Position numbers and translations under genes: made by a program
Notes under the pieces: generated by a model
The model's database searches: none
What the model was told of the DNA's origin: nothing
Seen by the model: the letters and a program-made list of their open reading frames with translations, nothing else
Source of the DNA: Candidatus Agathobaculum merdigallinarum
GTDB lineage: Bacteria; Bacillota; Clostridia; Oscillospirales; Butyricicoccaceae
Length of the DNA stretch: 31,253 nucleotides
Assembly: GCA_019115425.1 (NCBI GenBank)
Contig: DXDO01000028.1
Location: 1-31,253 of the forward strand
Direction of reading: 5' to 3'
Part shown: one piece after another, positions 13,397 through 21,396 of the stretch
Layout of the letters: every line of letters begins with the position of its first letter
How positions within the stretch are numbered: the first letter of the stretch is position 1

Positions 13397-13410
13397 TGAA
13401 ATCGATTTCA
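13397..13410. promoter_or_regulatory. perfect cre / LacI-type operator before scrA
   Basis: TGAAATCGATTTCA is a perfect 14-base palindrome with a central CG. It matches every position of the classical catabolite-response consensus TGWAANCGNTNWCA. It lies just past the expected transcription start, where bound CcpA or ScrR would block elongation or initiation. Confidence 0.85.
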
Positions 13411-13437
13411 TAAAATATGTGAAAGGGCGGAGCAAAG

Positions 13438-15330
13438 GTGGATTACAAAAAGGCGGCCTCCGAGGTGCTGCAAAACATCGGAGGCAAGGACAATGTGGTA
13501 TCCGCGGCGCACTGTGCAACGCGCCTGCGGCTTGTCATTGCGGACAATGACAAAGTGAATAAAAAGGAACTGGAAAACGCGACCGGCGTGCAGGGTGTGT
13601 TTGAAGCGCAGGGGCAGCTTCAGATCATTTTCGGCACGGGCACGGTCAACAAGGTGTTTGACGAGTTCATCGCGCTGTCGGGCGCGGCGGCGGTCAGCAA
13701 GGACGAGGCCAAGGCGCAGGGCGCGGCCAAGGGCAACTGGTTCCAGCGCGCAATCAAGACGCTGGGCGACATCTTTGTGCCGATCATTCCGGCGATCGTG
13801 GCGTCCGGCTTCCTGATGGGCATCATGGAAGCCCTGAACTTCATGGTCAACAACGGGTTCATCCAGCTGGATACCGGCAGCTCGATCTATGTGTTCGCGC
13901 AGCTGTTTTCCAACGTGGCGTATACCTTCCTGCCGATCCTGATCGCGTTCTCCGCGGCAAAGGTATTCGGCGGCAACCCGTTCCTCGGCGCGGTGATCGG
14001 TATGATCATGATCCATCCGAATCTGCAGAATGCGTGGACGGTTGCAGAAGGCGTGCAGACTTGGCAGGAAGTGTTCTTCGGCCTGTATGAAGTGCCGCTG
14101 GTTGGCTACCAGGGCCACGTCATTCCGGTTATCATTGCGGTATGGGTGATGTGCTGGCTGGAAAAGCGCCTGCACAAGATCGTACCGGCCATGTTCGACC
14201 TGTTCGTCACCCCGCTGGTAAGCGTATTCGTCACCGGCTACCTGACGCTTGCGGTCATCGGTCCCGTGTTCACCACCGTGGAAAACCATATTATCGACGG
14301 CGTACAGTGGCTGATCGCCATTCCATTCGGCATCGGTTCGTTCATCATGGGCGGCCTGTATGCGACGACGGTCGTCTCCGGCATCCATCACATGTATACG
14401 ATCATCGATCTCGGCCAGCTCAGCGCCTACGGCCTGACCTACTGGCTGCCGCTGGCCTCGGCGGCGAACGTGGCGCAGGGCGGCGCGGCACTCGCGGTCG
14501 CGCTCAGAACCAAAAACAAGAAGCTCAAGAGCATGGCGCTGCCCGCTTCGCTCTCCGCGTTCATGGGCATTACCGAGCCTGCCATCTTCGGCGTTAATCT
14601 GCGATTCTTCCGTCCGTTCATCGCCGGTTCGATCGGCGGCGCGTGCGGCGCGCTGTATGCTTCGATCGTCGGGCTGGGGGCGACCGGCACGGGCGTGACC
14701 GGTATCTTCGGTATCCTGCTGCACCTGCACCATCCGATCCAGTATATCATCACCATTGCGATTGCAACTGGCGTGGCATTCGCGATCTCCTGGTTCCTCG
14801 GCATCCCAGAAGAAAACGAACAGGCACAGGAAAGCCCCGTATCCGAACCGGCCGCACCGGCGGTTGCGGCTCCGCAGGAAGGTGACGCAGTCATTATCGC
14901 TCCGGTGAGCGGCGAAGCAGTCCCGCTCAGCGAGACCGGCGATCCGGCGTTTGCCGCCGAGACGCTGGGCAAGGGAATCGCGGTAAAGCCGTCCGAGGGC
15001 AAGGTGTTTGCACCCTGTGATGCGACCGTGTCGGCGGTCATGGGTCATGCGGTCGGCCTCACATGCGTTAACGGCGCGGAACTGCTCATCCATGTCGGCG
15101 TGGACACGGTAAACCTCAATGGCAAGCATTACACCGGACATGTCGAGGAGGGGCAGCGCGTCAAAGCGGGCGATCTGCTGCTTGAGTTTGACATCGCGGC
15201 GATCGAAAAAGAGGGCTACAAGACCATTACGCCCGTGATCGTGACCAATTCGGACGATTATGCCGGTGTAGAGCGCATGACCGGCGCGGTGAATGCGTGC
15301 AAGGATGCCCTGATGACGCTGAAGCGATAA
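13438..15330 (+). CDS. scrA: sucrose-specific PTS transporter, EIIBCA
   Basis: This 630-residue protein imports sucrose and phosphorylates it to sucrose 6-phosphate. Domains in order: EIIB (about 1-85, phospho-cysteine C26 in AAHCATRLRLV); EIIC (about 100-460, many membrane segments, with HHMYTIIDLGQL and FMGITEPAIFGVNLRF typical of sucrose/beta-glucoside carriers); a Pro/Ala linker; and a glucose-type EIIA (about 485-630) with H537 and the phospho-histidine H552 in LLIHVGVDTVNL. Having its own EIIA makes it independent of a separate Crr. The GTG start at 13438 is preceded by a weak AGGGCGGAG. The neighbouring sucrose hydrolase and fructokinase fix the substrate with good confidence. Confidence 0.92.
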   Translation: MDYKKAASEVLQNIGGKDNVVSAAHCATRLRLVIADNDKVNKKELENATGVQGVFEAQGQLQIIFGTGTVNKVFDEFIALSGAAAVSKDEAKAQGAAKGNWFQRAIKTLGDIFVPIIPAIVASGFLMGIMEALNFMVNNGFIQLDTGSSIYVFAQLFSNVAYTFLPILIAFSAAKVFGGNPFLGAVIGMIMIHPNLQNAWTVAEGVQTWQEVFFGLYEVPLVGYQGHVIPVIIAVWVMCWLEKRLHKIVPAMFDLFVTPLVSVFVTGYLTLAVIGPVFTTVENHIIDGVQWLIAIPFGIGSFIMGGLYATTVVSGIHHMYTIIDLGQLSAYGLTYWLPLASAANVAQGGAALAVALRTKNKKLKSMALPASLSAFMGITEPAIFGVNLRFFRPFIAGSIGGACGALYASIVGLGATGTGVTGIFGILLHLHHPIQYIITIAIATGVAFAISWFLGIPEENEQAQESPVSEPAAPAVAAPQEGDAVIIAPVSGEAVPLSETGDPAFAAETLGKGIAVKPSEGKVFAPCDATVSAVMGHAVGLTCVNGAELLIHVGVDTVNLNGKHYTGHVEEGQRVKAGDLLLEFDIAAIEKEGYKTITPVIVTNSDDYAGVERMTGAVNACKDALMTLKR

Positions 15331-15350
15331 GCGATAGGAGATAAAAGAGT

Positions 15351-16730
15351 ATGAGTAACGCATTACAGCGTGATTTGGAGCGGCTGGTTGCCCGTGTCGA
15401 GCGGGAGGACGGCCCGCGCGCGGCGGCTGACCCATACCGTCAGCGGTTTCATCTGATGCCGCCGGTCGGCTGGATGAACGATCCAAACGGTCTGTGCCGA
15501 TGCGGGGAGTGGTACCATGTGTTTTATCAGTATGGCCCGTTTGACCCCACGGGCGGGGTAAAACATTGGGGGCATTACCGCAGCCGCGACCTGCTGCGCT
15601 GGGAGCAGCTGCCGCCCATGCTCTATCCCGACCAGCCATGGGATATCCACGGGGTGTACTCCGGCTCCGCGCTGGTCGAGGACGGCACAATGTACCTTTA
15701 TTACACGGGCAACGTCAAGCATGCGGGGGATTACGACTATATCACGGCGGGCCGCGGCCACAATACCGCGCTTGCGGTCTCCCGCGACGGGGTGACGGTC
15801 GAATCCAACGAGCTGCTGCTGGAGAATAGCGACTATCCGGAAAATGTTACCTGCCATGTGCGCGACCCCAAGGTCTGGGCGCAGGACGGAAAATACTACA
15901 TGGTGCTCGGTGCGCGCACCAAGGATGACCGCGGCGAACTGCTGGTATACGAATCCGCAGACAAGCGGGACTGGACGCATATCAATACGCTGACTACGCC
16001 GGATAAGTTCGGCTATATGTGGGAGTGCCCTGACTTATTCGAGCTGGACGGGCAGTGGTTCCTCGTGTGCTCGCCGCAGGGAGTAAAGAGACAGGGCAAC
16101 AGATATCAAAATGTGTATTCCTGCGGGTATTTCCCGCTGTACGGCGATTTTCGCGGGGATTACACGCTGGGTGAATTTTGCGAACTGGACTGCGGCTTTG
16201 ATTTTTATGCGCCGCAGAGCTTCACAGATGGTGACCGGCGTCTGATGATCGGCTGGATGGGGATGCCGGATGCGGATTACACCAACCCGACTGTGGAGCA
16301 TGGCTGGCAGCACTGCCAGACCGTGCCGTGCGAACTGAGACGGGAGGGCGCGCGCCTGCTGCGGATACCCGCATCTGAGATCAATGCCCTGCGCGGCGGG
16401 CGGATTCCCCCCGAGCGGGCGCGGGTGTTTGACATGGAGTGCCGAACGGCGCCTAAGGGCAGGCTTGCCATCCGTGGTGCGGCTGTGGTAGAATGGGGCA
16501 AGAAGCAGCTGTCGCTCACGCTTGCACAGGGCGGCGCGGGCCGCACCGTGCGATATGCGGACGTCGACGCCGTCAAATCCCTGCGGGTGCTCGCGGACAC
16601 CTCCTCGCTCGAGATATTCATCAACGGCGGTCAGCAGATGATGACGACGCGGTATTATCCCGCGCCGGAGGCCTGCGGTATTGTGCTCGATGGCGCGGAA
16701 GCGGATATCTGGGCGATGGGCGCGCTGTAA
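15351..16730 (+). CDS. scrB: sucrose-6-phosphate hydrolase (GH32)
   Basis: ScrB cleaves sucrose 6-phosphate into glucose 6-phosphate and fructose in the cytoplasm. The 459-residue protein has the three GH32 catalytic motifs: nucleophile D44 in WMNDPNG, the transition-state stabiliser D172 in VRDPK, and the acid/base E225 in WECPD. A five-bladed propeller is followed by a C-terminal beta-sandwich (about residues 350-459) ending in LEIFINGGQ. No signal peptide is present, so it works on phosphorylated, imported sugar. It lies 20 bases after scrA, with TAGGAG 10 bases before the ATG, in one operon with the transporter and fructokinase. Confidence 0.94.
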   Translation: MSNALQRDLERLVARVEREDGPRAAADPYRQRFHLMPPVGWMNDPNGLCRCGEWYHVFYQYGPFDPTGGVKHWGHYRSRDLLRWEQLPPMLYPDQPWDIHGVYSGSALVEDGTMYLYYTGNVKHAGDYDYITAGRGHNTALAVSRDGVTVESNELLLENSDYPENVTCHVRDPKVWAQDGKYYMVLGARTKDDRGELLVYESADKRDWTHINTLTTPDKFGYMWECPDLFELDGQWFLVCSPQGVKRQGNRYQNVYSCGYFPLYGDFRGDYTLGEFCELDCGFDFYAPQSFTDGDRRLMIGWMGMPDADYTNPTVEHGWQHCQTVPCELRREGARLLRIPASEINALRGGRIPPERARVFDMECRTAPKGRLAIRGAAVVEWGKKQLSLTLAQGGAGRTVRYADVDAVKSLRVLADTSSLEIFINGGQQMMTTRYYPAPEACGIVLDGAEADIWAMGAL

Positions 16731-16756
16731 ATTCAGTAAAACCAAAGGTGGAACAC

Positions 16757-17620
16757 ATGTCAAAGTATAAACTGCTCGCACTTGATCTGGACGGCACTCT
16801 GCTCGACGAAACCAGTCGCATCACAAAAGCCAATGCCCACGCAGTGCGGCTCGCGCAGCAGGCGGGGGTGCAGATCGCTCTGTGTACCGGCCGGAATTTA
16901 AGGGAGGTGCGCGCATTCGAACAACAGCTGGAAGCTCCGGTGGACTGGGGGGTCCTCGCCAACGGCGCAGCGGCTGCGCGTATGGCGGATGGGAAGATAT
17001 TCACATCCGACGGGCTGGACCGGCAGATGTGCGAAGCCGTGTTTTCGATCAGCAGGCAGTTTGATACCGATCTCTGCCTGTATACAAACAACGGGCTGTA
17101 TCACGGCAGGGAGTTCCTGCTCTTTCTGCAGGAACTGCGCCGCCGCGGCTATGCGCTGGACGAAACCGATAAAGGATATTGCTTTGTTGAGGGCGAGGAA
17201 AACTGGCGCGCGCTGTTCCAGAAAGAAGAGGGGCATATCCTCAAGGCGATCCTGCACGATCTCGATCCTGAGCGGATCGACCGGATGATGCTGGCGCTCG
17301 AGGATACCGGCCTGTTTGAACTGGCGCCCTCGATCCTGTATGGCGGTACGCTGAAAAATGTGGAGATCAACCGGAAAGGCGTGCACAAGGGCGGCGCGTT
17401 GGAGCAGCTCGTCGGGCAGCTCGGCTTCGGCATGGACGCGGTCATGGCGATCGGCGACAGCGACAACGATCTGACCATGCTGCGCATGGCGGGGCTGGGC
17501 GTAGCGATGGGGAACGCCGAATCGAACATCCTCGAAGCGGCGGACGTGGTTACGGGCACCAACGCCGAGGACGGTGTGGCGCAGGCGATCTACCGGTATA
17601 TTTTGGAGGAAAACGCATGA
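16757..17620 (+). CDS. Cof-type HAD hydrolase in the sucrose operon
   Basis: This 287-residue HAD-superfamily phosphatase has a type IIB cap. It shows LALDLDGTLLD (nucleophile D10, acid D12), CTGRN, the Lys region before NRKGVHKGGALEQL, and GDSDNDLTML. I start at ATG 16757 after AAAGGTGG; the frame is open upstream through scrB but reads as out-of-frame shadow there. Cof-type enzymes remove phosphate from sugar phosphates or nucleotides with wide specificity. Its place between scrB and scrK, with a 4-base ATGA overlap to scrK, suggests it relieves sugar-phosphate build-up during sucrose use. That role is inferred, not shown. Confidence 0.88.
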   Translation: MSKYKLLALDLDGTLLDETSRITKANAHAVRLAQQAGVQIALCTGRNLREVRAFEQQLEAPVDWGVLANGAAAARMADGKIFTSDGLDRQMCEAVFSISRQFDTDLCLYTNNGLYHGREFLLFLQELRRRGYALDETDKGYCFVEGEENWRALFQKEEGHILKAILHDLDPERIDRMMLALEDTGLFELAPSILYGGTLKNVEINRKGVHKGGALEQLVGQLGFGMDAVMAIGDSDNDLTMLRMAGLGVAMGNAESNILEAADVVTGTNAEDGVAQAIYRYILEENA

Positions 17621-18579
17621 AAAAAGTGGTGGCGATCGGGGAATTGCTGATCGACTTTGTGCCCCAGCAAAAGGGCTGTGCGCTCGATGAGGTGACGCAT
17701 TTCGAGCGCGTGGCGGGCGGCGCGCCGGCCAACGTCGCGGCGGCGGTGGCGCGGCTGGGCGGCGATGCCGCGATGATCTCGCAGGTGGGCGAGGATGCGT
17801 TCGGCACGCATATCCTCAAGGTGCTGCGGTCAAACGGGGTGGACACGTCCTATGTATTCCGCACGGGACGCGCCAATACCGGCCTTGCGTTTGTCTCGCT
17901 GGACGCGACCGGCAACCGCGAGTTTTCCTTTTTCCGCAATCCCTCGGCCGATCTGTTCCTGAGCCAGGATCAAATCACGGCTGAGATATTTGATGACTGT
18001 GCGGTGCTGCACTTCTGCTCGGTTGATCTGGTGGATTGGCCGGTGCGTGCGGCGCATCGCAAGGCGATCGGGTTGGCAGGACGAGCGGGCGCCATTGTCT
18101 CGTTTGACCCCAATGTCCGCCTGCCGTTGTGGAACAGCCCAGCGGAGTGTCAGGCGGCGATTCGGGAGTTTTTGCCTTATGCCGATGTGGTCAAGCTGTC
18201 GGACGACGAAGTCGAGTTCGTCACCGGCTGCAGGGACGAGCGGGAGGCGGCGGAAAAGCTGTTCGGCATGGGCTGCCGGTTGCTGCTTGTAACCCGCGGG
18301 ACGGACGGTTCGGCAGCGTATACGCCACACGCCCATGCGTTTGCCGAAACGCTGCGGGTACCCGTAACCGACACAACCGGCGCGGGCGATTCGTTCATCG
18401 GTTCGTTCCTGTATCAGTTGACACGTGATGAAGTGACACGGGATGACCTTGCCGGCTTGACGGAGAAGCAGCTTGCGGATTACTTGGCTTTTTCCGCGCG
18501 TTACGCGTCGCTCACTGTACAGCGCAAAGGCGCGGTCATGGCAACGCTTGCGGAACTGAATCAGGCATATCCTCAATAA
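17617..18579 (+). CDS. scrK: fructokinase (PfkB family)
   Basis: ScrK phosphorylates the fructose released by ScrB so that it enters glycolysis. The 320-residue ribokinase-fold protein has the N-terminal GELLIDFVP, the signature GGAPANVAAAVARLG, and the C-terminal motif DTTGAGDSF (residues 252-260) with catalytic base D258 and its anion hole. Length and layout match bacterial fructokinases. It overlaps the HAD gene by 4 bases and is the last gene of the sucrose operon, ahead of a strong terminator. Another sugar kinase of the same family is possible by sequence, but context favours fructose. Confidence 0.92.
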   Translation: MKKVVAIGELLIDFVPQQKGCALDEVTHFERVAGGAPANVAAAVARLGGDAAMISQVGEDAFGTHILKVLRSNGVDTSYVFRTGRANTGLAFVSLDATGNREFSFFRNPSADLFLSQDQITAEIFDDCAVLHFCSVDLVDWPVRAAHRKAIGLAGRAGAIVSFDPNVRLPLWNSPAECQAAIREFLPYADVVKLSDDEVEFVTGCRDEREAAEKLFGMGCRLLLVTRGTDGSAAYTPHAHAFAETLRVPVTDTTGAGDSFIGSFLYQLTRDEVTRDDLAGLTEKQLADYLAFSARYASLTVQRKGAVMATLAELNQAYPQ

Positions 18580-18586
18580 TATCGAA

Positions 18587-18622
18587 AAAGCGTCCTGCGG
18601 AAAAGCAGGACGCTTTGGTTTT
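18587..18622. terminator. terminator of the sucrose operon
   Basis: AAAGCGTCCTGC (18587-18598) pairs perfectly with GCAGGACGCTTT (18605-18616) over GGAAAA. It has A on the left and T on the right, so it can also end the convergent gene at 18632. Confidence 0.9.
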
Positions 18623-18631
18623 CTGATGATT

Positions 18632-19492
18632 TTAGTTAAAGTATGGAGCGAGCGCAGATACAGATGCAATATGCTCCGCTGCATCGGGGAAGTCGCGCCG
18701 CAGGCGGGCGGCGCAGCGGCGGCAGAAGTCCTCGTAGAGCGCGGGCTCGTCGCGCAGCTGCTGCTTGAAGCCCCAGATATGGGTAAAATATCCCTGCTGA
18801 TCACCGCCAAACAGGGCGGGCAGATCGGAGAGCGCGGCGACACGCGCTTTTTTCTGCGCGGCGCACATGGCAAACAGGCGCTGCTCGGAAAAGACCATGT
18901 AGGTCAGAACGTCGTCCGCCAAAGGAGACGAGCGGATGAAGCGGATAGCGGTATCCGTGTAATACCGGCGGAAGCTGTCGTTTGCGAAATAGGCCAGCGC
19001 GGTGTTGAACGGTCGTACCGACCAGTCCAATGAGGAAAAATCAAAGCCATGCGTTTGCCGGAATGCTTCGGGAGCGGGGTAGATATCCGGCATGATGTCC
19101 TCGCGGTGGATGGCGGCGGCATCCAGCCCCTCCAGCAGCGGGGTGAGCGGCTTCCAGCAGATAAAGTCGGTATCAAGCATCACGCACGGAGACGGCATGG
19201 CGGAAAGTGCATACAGCTTTCCGGCGGCCCAGAATGCCATGGGGTTGACATCCTCGGGAACAGCGTCCAGCAAAGGATACACGCCGCCATCCCACAAAAA
19301 AGAAAGGCCAAGCGAATCATAATACCGCTGGGCCGTGGTATCGCAGATCATACGGATAGGGCCGTTTTCCCGCCGCCATGCGAGCGCGGAAAGTGCTGTG
19401 GTCAGCAGTTCAAACGGCTCCACTGCGTATTTACCTGTGGGATTGCGCGCGAAAAACGGGCGCGTCCAATTCGAATGGAAAGCGTGCAGCAT
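18632..19492 (-). CDS. DUF6734-like glycosyltransferase-fold protein
   Basis: This 286-residue soluble protein looks like the DUF6734 group, which resembles GT-A glycosyltransferases. Seen directly: an N-terminal strand MLHAFHSNW, an AFWAAGKLYALS segment, the metal-type motif LDTDFICWKP (D107-T-D109), and PFNTALAYF near residue 161-169, where acceptor-site residues often lie. There is no signal peptide. The ATG shares one base with the stop of the upstream repeat-protein gene (TGATG), with GGAG 9 bases before, so the two are made together. That coupling suggests the repeat protein is its partner or substrate. Donor and acceptor are unknown, and family assignment is from memory of the pattern. 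Confidence 0.7.
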   Translation of the reverse strand: MLHAFHSNWTRPFFARNPTGKYAVEPFELLTTALSALAWRRENGPIRMICDTTAQRYYDSLGLSFLWDGGVYPLLDAVPEDVNPMAFWAAGKLYALSAMPSPCVMLDTDFICWKPLTPLLEGLDAAAIHREDIMPDIYPAPEAFRQTHGFDFSSLDWSVRPFNTALAYFANDSFRRYYTDTAIRFIRSSPLADDVLTYMVFSEQRLFAMCAAQKKARVAALSDLPALFGGDQQGYFTHIWGFKQQLRDEPALYEDFCRRCAARLRRDFPDAAEHIASVSALAPYFN

Positions 19493-20079
19493 CAGATCAG
19501 CTCCAATCCATAGCCGCCCACCAGATAGGTGCATGAGCCGAACAGATAGGAACCTGAGCCGGAGGATAAATAGCTTGTCCGGTAGGATGTGGTATATGAG
19601 GTCGTGTAAGAGCCGGAACCGGAACCCGAGCCGGTGCGCAGGAACACGGTGCGAACCACCGTGACGATATGCTCACCATTTTCCGTGATCTCGACCGGCG
19701 GCAGCGCGCCGCCCATGATCGGAACGGGAAATTGGCCGTCCTCAGCAGGATACCAGCCGTTCGGAAAGGGATCGACCGCAAAAACGCCCGCGGGCGCCTG
19801 TTCCTCTGCCTGCGGCGTCTGGTTCAGCACAGGTGCGGGGGGATGGATATGGCGCTCGTAGCTGTCCTGATCCATGGCTACGCCGTCTATCTCCCTGTAT
19901 TGCTCAGGGTTCATCGCCAGAATCCCCTCGGGACTGGGGATGGGGGCTTCGGGCGCAGGCGGCGGGGCCTGCTCCGCCGGTTGACAGTGCCGCGCAAAGC
20001 TGTCCAGATCAAATACAACGCCGTCAATTTCACGGTATTGTTCAGGGTCCATTTCCAGGATGCCGCTGGGCTTCGACAT
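19492..20079 (-). CDS. unknown repeat protein with Gly/Ser/Tyr/Thr-rich tail
   Basis: I recognise no family. The 195-residue protein has two 26-residue repeats, 6-31 and 52-77, sharing PEQYREIDGV and a DxDSxxRH-like end, and a faint third copy (GVFAVDP, 98-104). Pro/Ala/Gln-rich linkers join them. A short folded-looking part (125-148) leads to a low-complexity tail: a GSGSGS stretch, SYTT SYTT SYRT in a 4-residue rhythm, and the ending YLVGGYGLELI. It has only two Cys (32 and 183), no signal peptide and no membrane segment. ATG 20079 follows GGAGG. It is co-translated with a glycosyltransferase-like protein and diverges from an FkbM methyltransferase, so the hydroxyl-rich tail may be a modification target (hypothesis). 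Confidence 0.75.
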   Translation of the reverse strand: MSKPSGILEMDPEQYREIDGVVFDLDSFARHCQPAEQAPPPAPEAPIPSPEGILAMNPEQYREIDGVAMDQDSYERHIHPPAPVLNQTPQAEEQAPAGVFAVDPFPNGWYPAEDGQFPVPIMGGALPPVEITENGEHIVTVVRTVFLRTGSGSGSGSYTTSYTTSYRTSYLSSGSGSYLFGSCTYLVGGYGLELI

Positions 20080-20113
20080 GGCCGACCGCCTCCTTTTTCG
20101 TTGGTATATACAG

Positions 20114-20142
20114 ATTATACTGTACTGCGAAACAAACCGCAA
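20114..20142 (-). promoter_or_regulatory. promoter of the repeat-protein operon
   Basis: On the minus strand: -35 TTGCGG (20137-20142), 17-base spacer, -10 TATAAT (20114-20119). Confidence 0.6.
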
Positions 20143-20147
20143 TCAAA

Positions 20148-20191
20148 ATATCGCGCTTTGCAAAAGTTTTTTCCGACAGACTGCGCGATAT
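20148..20191. promoter_or_regulatory. inverted repeat between the divergent promoters
   Basis: ATATCGCGC (20148-20156) and GCGCGATAT (20183-20191) are perfect 9-base arms 26 bases apart, placed between the two promoters. They could be half-sites of a shared regulator or pair in DNA loops. Confidence 0.4.
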
Positions 20192-20200
20192 ATGGTGGGC

Positions 20201-20229
20201 TTTACAAGCGGTATGCTTTTACGTATAAT
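20201..20229 (+). promoter_or_regulatory. promoter of the FkbM methyltransferase gene
   Basis: -35 TTTACA (20201-20206), 17-base spacer, perfect -10 TATAAT (20224-20229). Confidence 0.8.
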
Positions 20230-20256
20230 GAGCAGTACGGAAAAGGGGGAGAACAG

Positions 20257-21327
20257 ATGGGTTTTCTGGCATTGGAACAGTCGGTTTGGACGCGGCTGCA
20301 GGAAGAAACCCGACCGATCGTGCTGTATGGCATGGGTGACGGCGCGGATAAAATTCTTGACCGCTTTGAAGCGCTGGGGATCGCCGCCTCCGGTGTGTTT
20401 GCAAGCGATGAATTTGTACGCGGGCACAGCTTCCGCGGCTTTCAAGTGCAAAAACTGTCCGAGATCGTGGAGCGGTTCGGTCAAGACCTGGTCATTGTCA
20501 TTGCGTTTGCAAGCCAGCGCGCAGAGGTTCTGGCGAAGATGTATGACTTGGACGCACGGTTTGACGTAGTCGCGCCCGATGTGCCGGTGGTGCAGGGGCC
20601 GGTGTTCGACGAGGCGTTTGTTCACGCGCATCAGGACGAAATGGAGCGGGCGCTCGATTGCATGGCGGACGAACAGTCGCGGCGGGTATTTCTCGACACG
20701 GTTCGGTTCAAGCTGTCCGGCAAGCTGCGTTATATGCGCGCGAGCGAGACGGACAAGGCGGAAATATTCCGCGCTGTCCTGCATCCGACGGATGAAGAAC
20801 ATTTTGCCGATCTCGGCGCATACAATGGCGATACCATTCGCGAGCTGCTGTCCTACACGGGCGGTGCGTTTGCGTCCATCACAGCGCTCGAGCCCGACCG
20901 GCGTAATTTCCGCAAGCTGTCTGCCTTTGCGGAGCAAAGCCTGTCCGGTGCGGTCGAGCTGGTGCAGGCGGGCGCGTGGTCGGAGGATACGGTGCTGCGC
21001 TTTTCAGACCAGGCGGGACGGCAGTCCCGCGTTGCGGCGCGAGGCAGGGAGACGCAGATGCGCGCGCTGGACAGCGTGCTGGGCGGCCGGATATGCACGT
21101 ATCTGAAGATGGACGTAGAAGGCGCGGAGCGCGAAGCGATCCAAGGTGCGGCGCAGACCATACGGCAGTACCGGCCCAAACTGAACATTGCGGCATACCA
21201 CCAGAGCGCGGATTTTTTCGAGCTGCCGCTCCTCATTCATGATTTGTGTCCGGATTACCGGCTGTATCTGCGGCACCATCCTTATGTGCCCGCGTGGGAT
21301 ACCAATTTATATGCGGTCTGCCCATAA
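20257..21327 (+). CDS. FkbM-family methyltransferase
   Basis: This 356-residue protein probably moves a methyl group from S-adenosylmethionine to an oxygen. The N-terminal part (about 1-110) holds a Rossmann-like segment, VLYGMGDGADKILDRFEALG, like those in nucleotide-sugar-related proteins. The FkbM domain follows: motif I DLGAYNGDT at 185-193, then ALEPD, and LKMDVEGAEREAI with D286. FkbM enzymes act on glycans, polyketides and glycosylated surface proteins. ATG 20257 follows AAAAGGGGGA. It has a consensus promoter facing away from the repeat-protein/glycosyltransferase operon, so O-methylation of a sugar on that protein is a plausible but untested job. Confidence 0.88.
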   Translation: MGFLALEQSVWTRLQEETRPIVLYGMGDGADKILDRFEALGIAASGVFASDEFVRGHSFRGFQVQKLSEIVERFGQDLVIVIAFASQRAEVLAKMYDLDARFDVVAPDVPVVQGPVFDEAFVHAHQDEMERALDCMADEQSRRVFLDTVRFKLSGKLRYMRASETDKAEIFRAVLHPTDEEHFADLGAYNGDTIRELLSYTGGAFASITALEPDRRNFRKLSAFAEQSLSGAVELVQAGAWSEDTVLRFSDQAGRQSRVAARGRETQMRALDSVLGGRICTYLKMDVEGAEREAIQGAAQTIRQYRPKLNIAAYHQSADFFELPLLIHDLCPDYRLYLRHHPYVPAWDTNLYAVCP

Positions 21328-21333
21328 AAATGC

Positions 21334-21362
21334 TGGAAATTGCAGGGGACAGGCAGTATAAT
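21334..21362 (+). promoter_or_regulatory. promoter of the HIT gene
   Basis: -35 TGGAAA (21334-21339), 17-base spacer, perfect -10 TATAAT (21357-21362). Confidence 0.65.
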
Positions 21363-21396
21363 AAAAATACAGTATTATATAAAGGAGAGATTTGCA

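Noticed and set aside
13408..15690. A 760-codon open frame on the minus strand opposite scrA and the start of scrB
   Set aside because: It lies exactly opposite a complete, motif-bearing transporter gene. Its translation is rich in Arg, His, Asp and Gln with no recognisable domain, as expected from the complement of GC-rich code.
20257..20259. A longer FkbM protein starting at 19669 on the plus strand
   Set aside because: The extra 196 codons run opposite the repeat-protein gene and through the promoter at 20201-20229. ATG 20257 has a good ribosome site.
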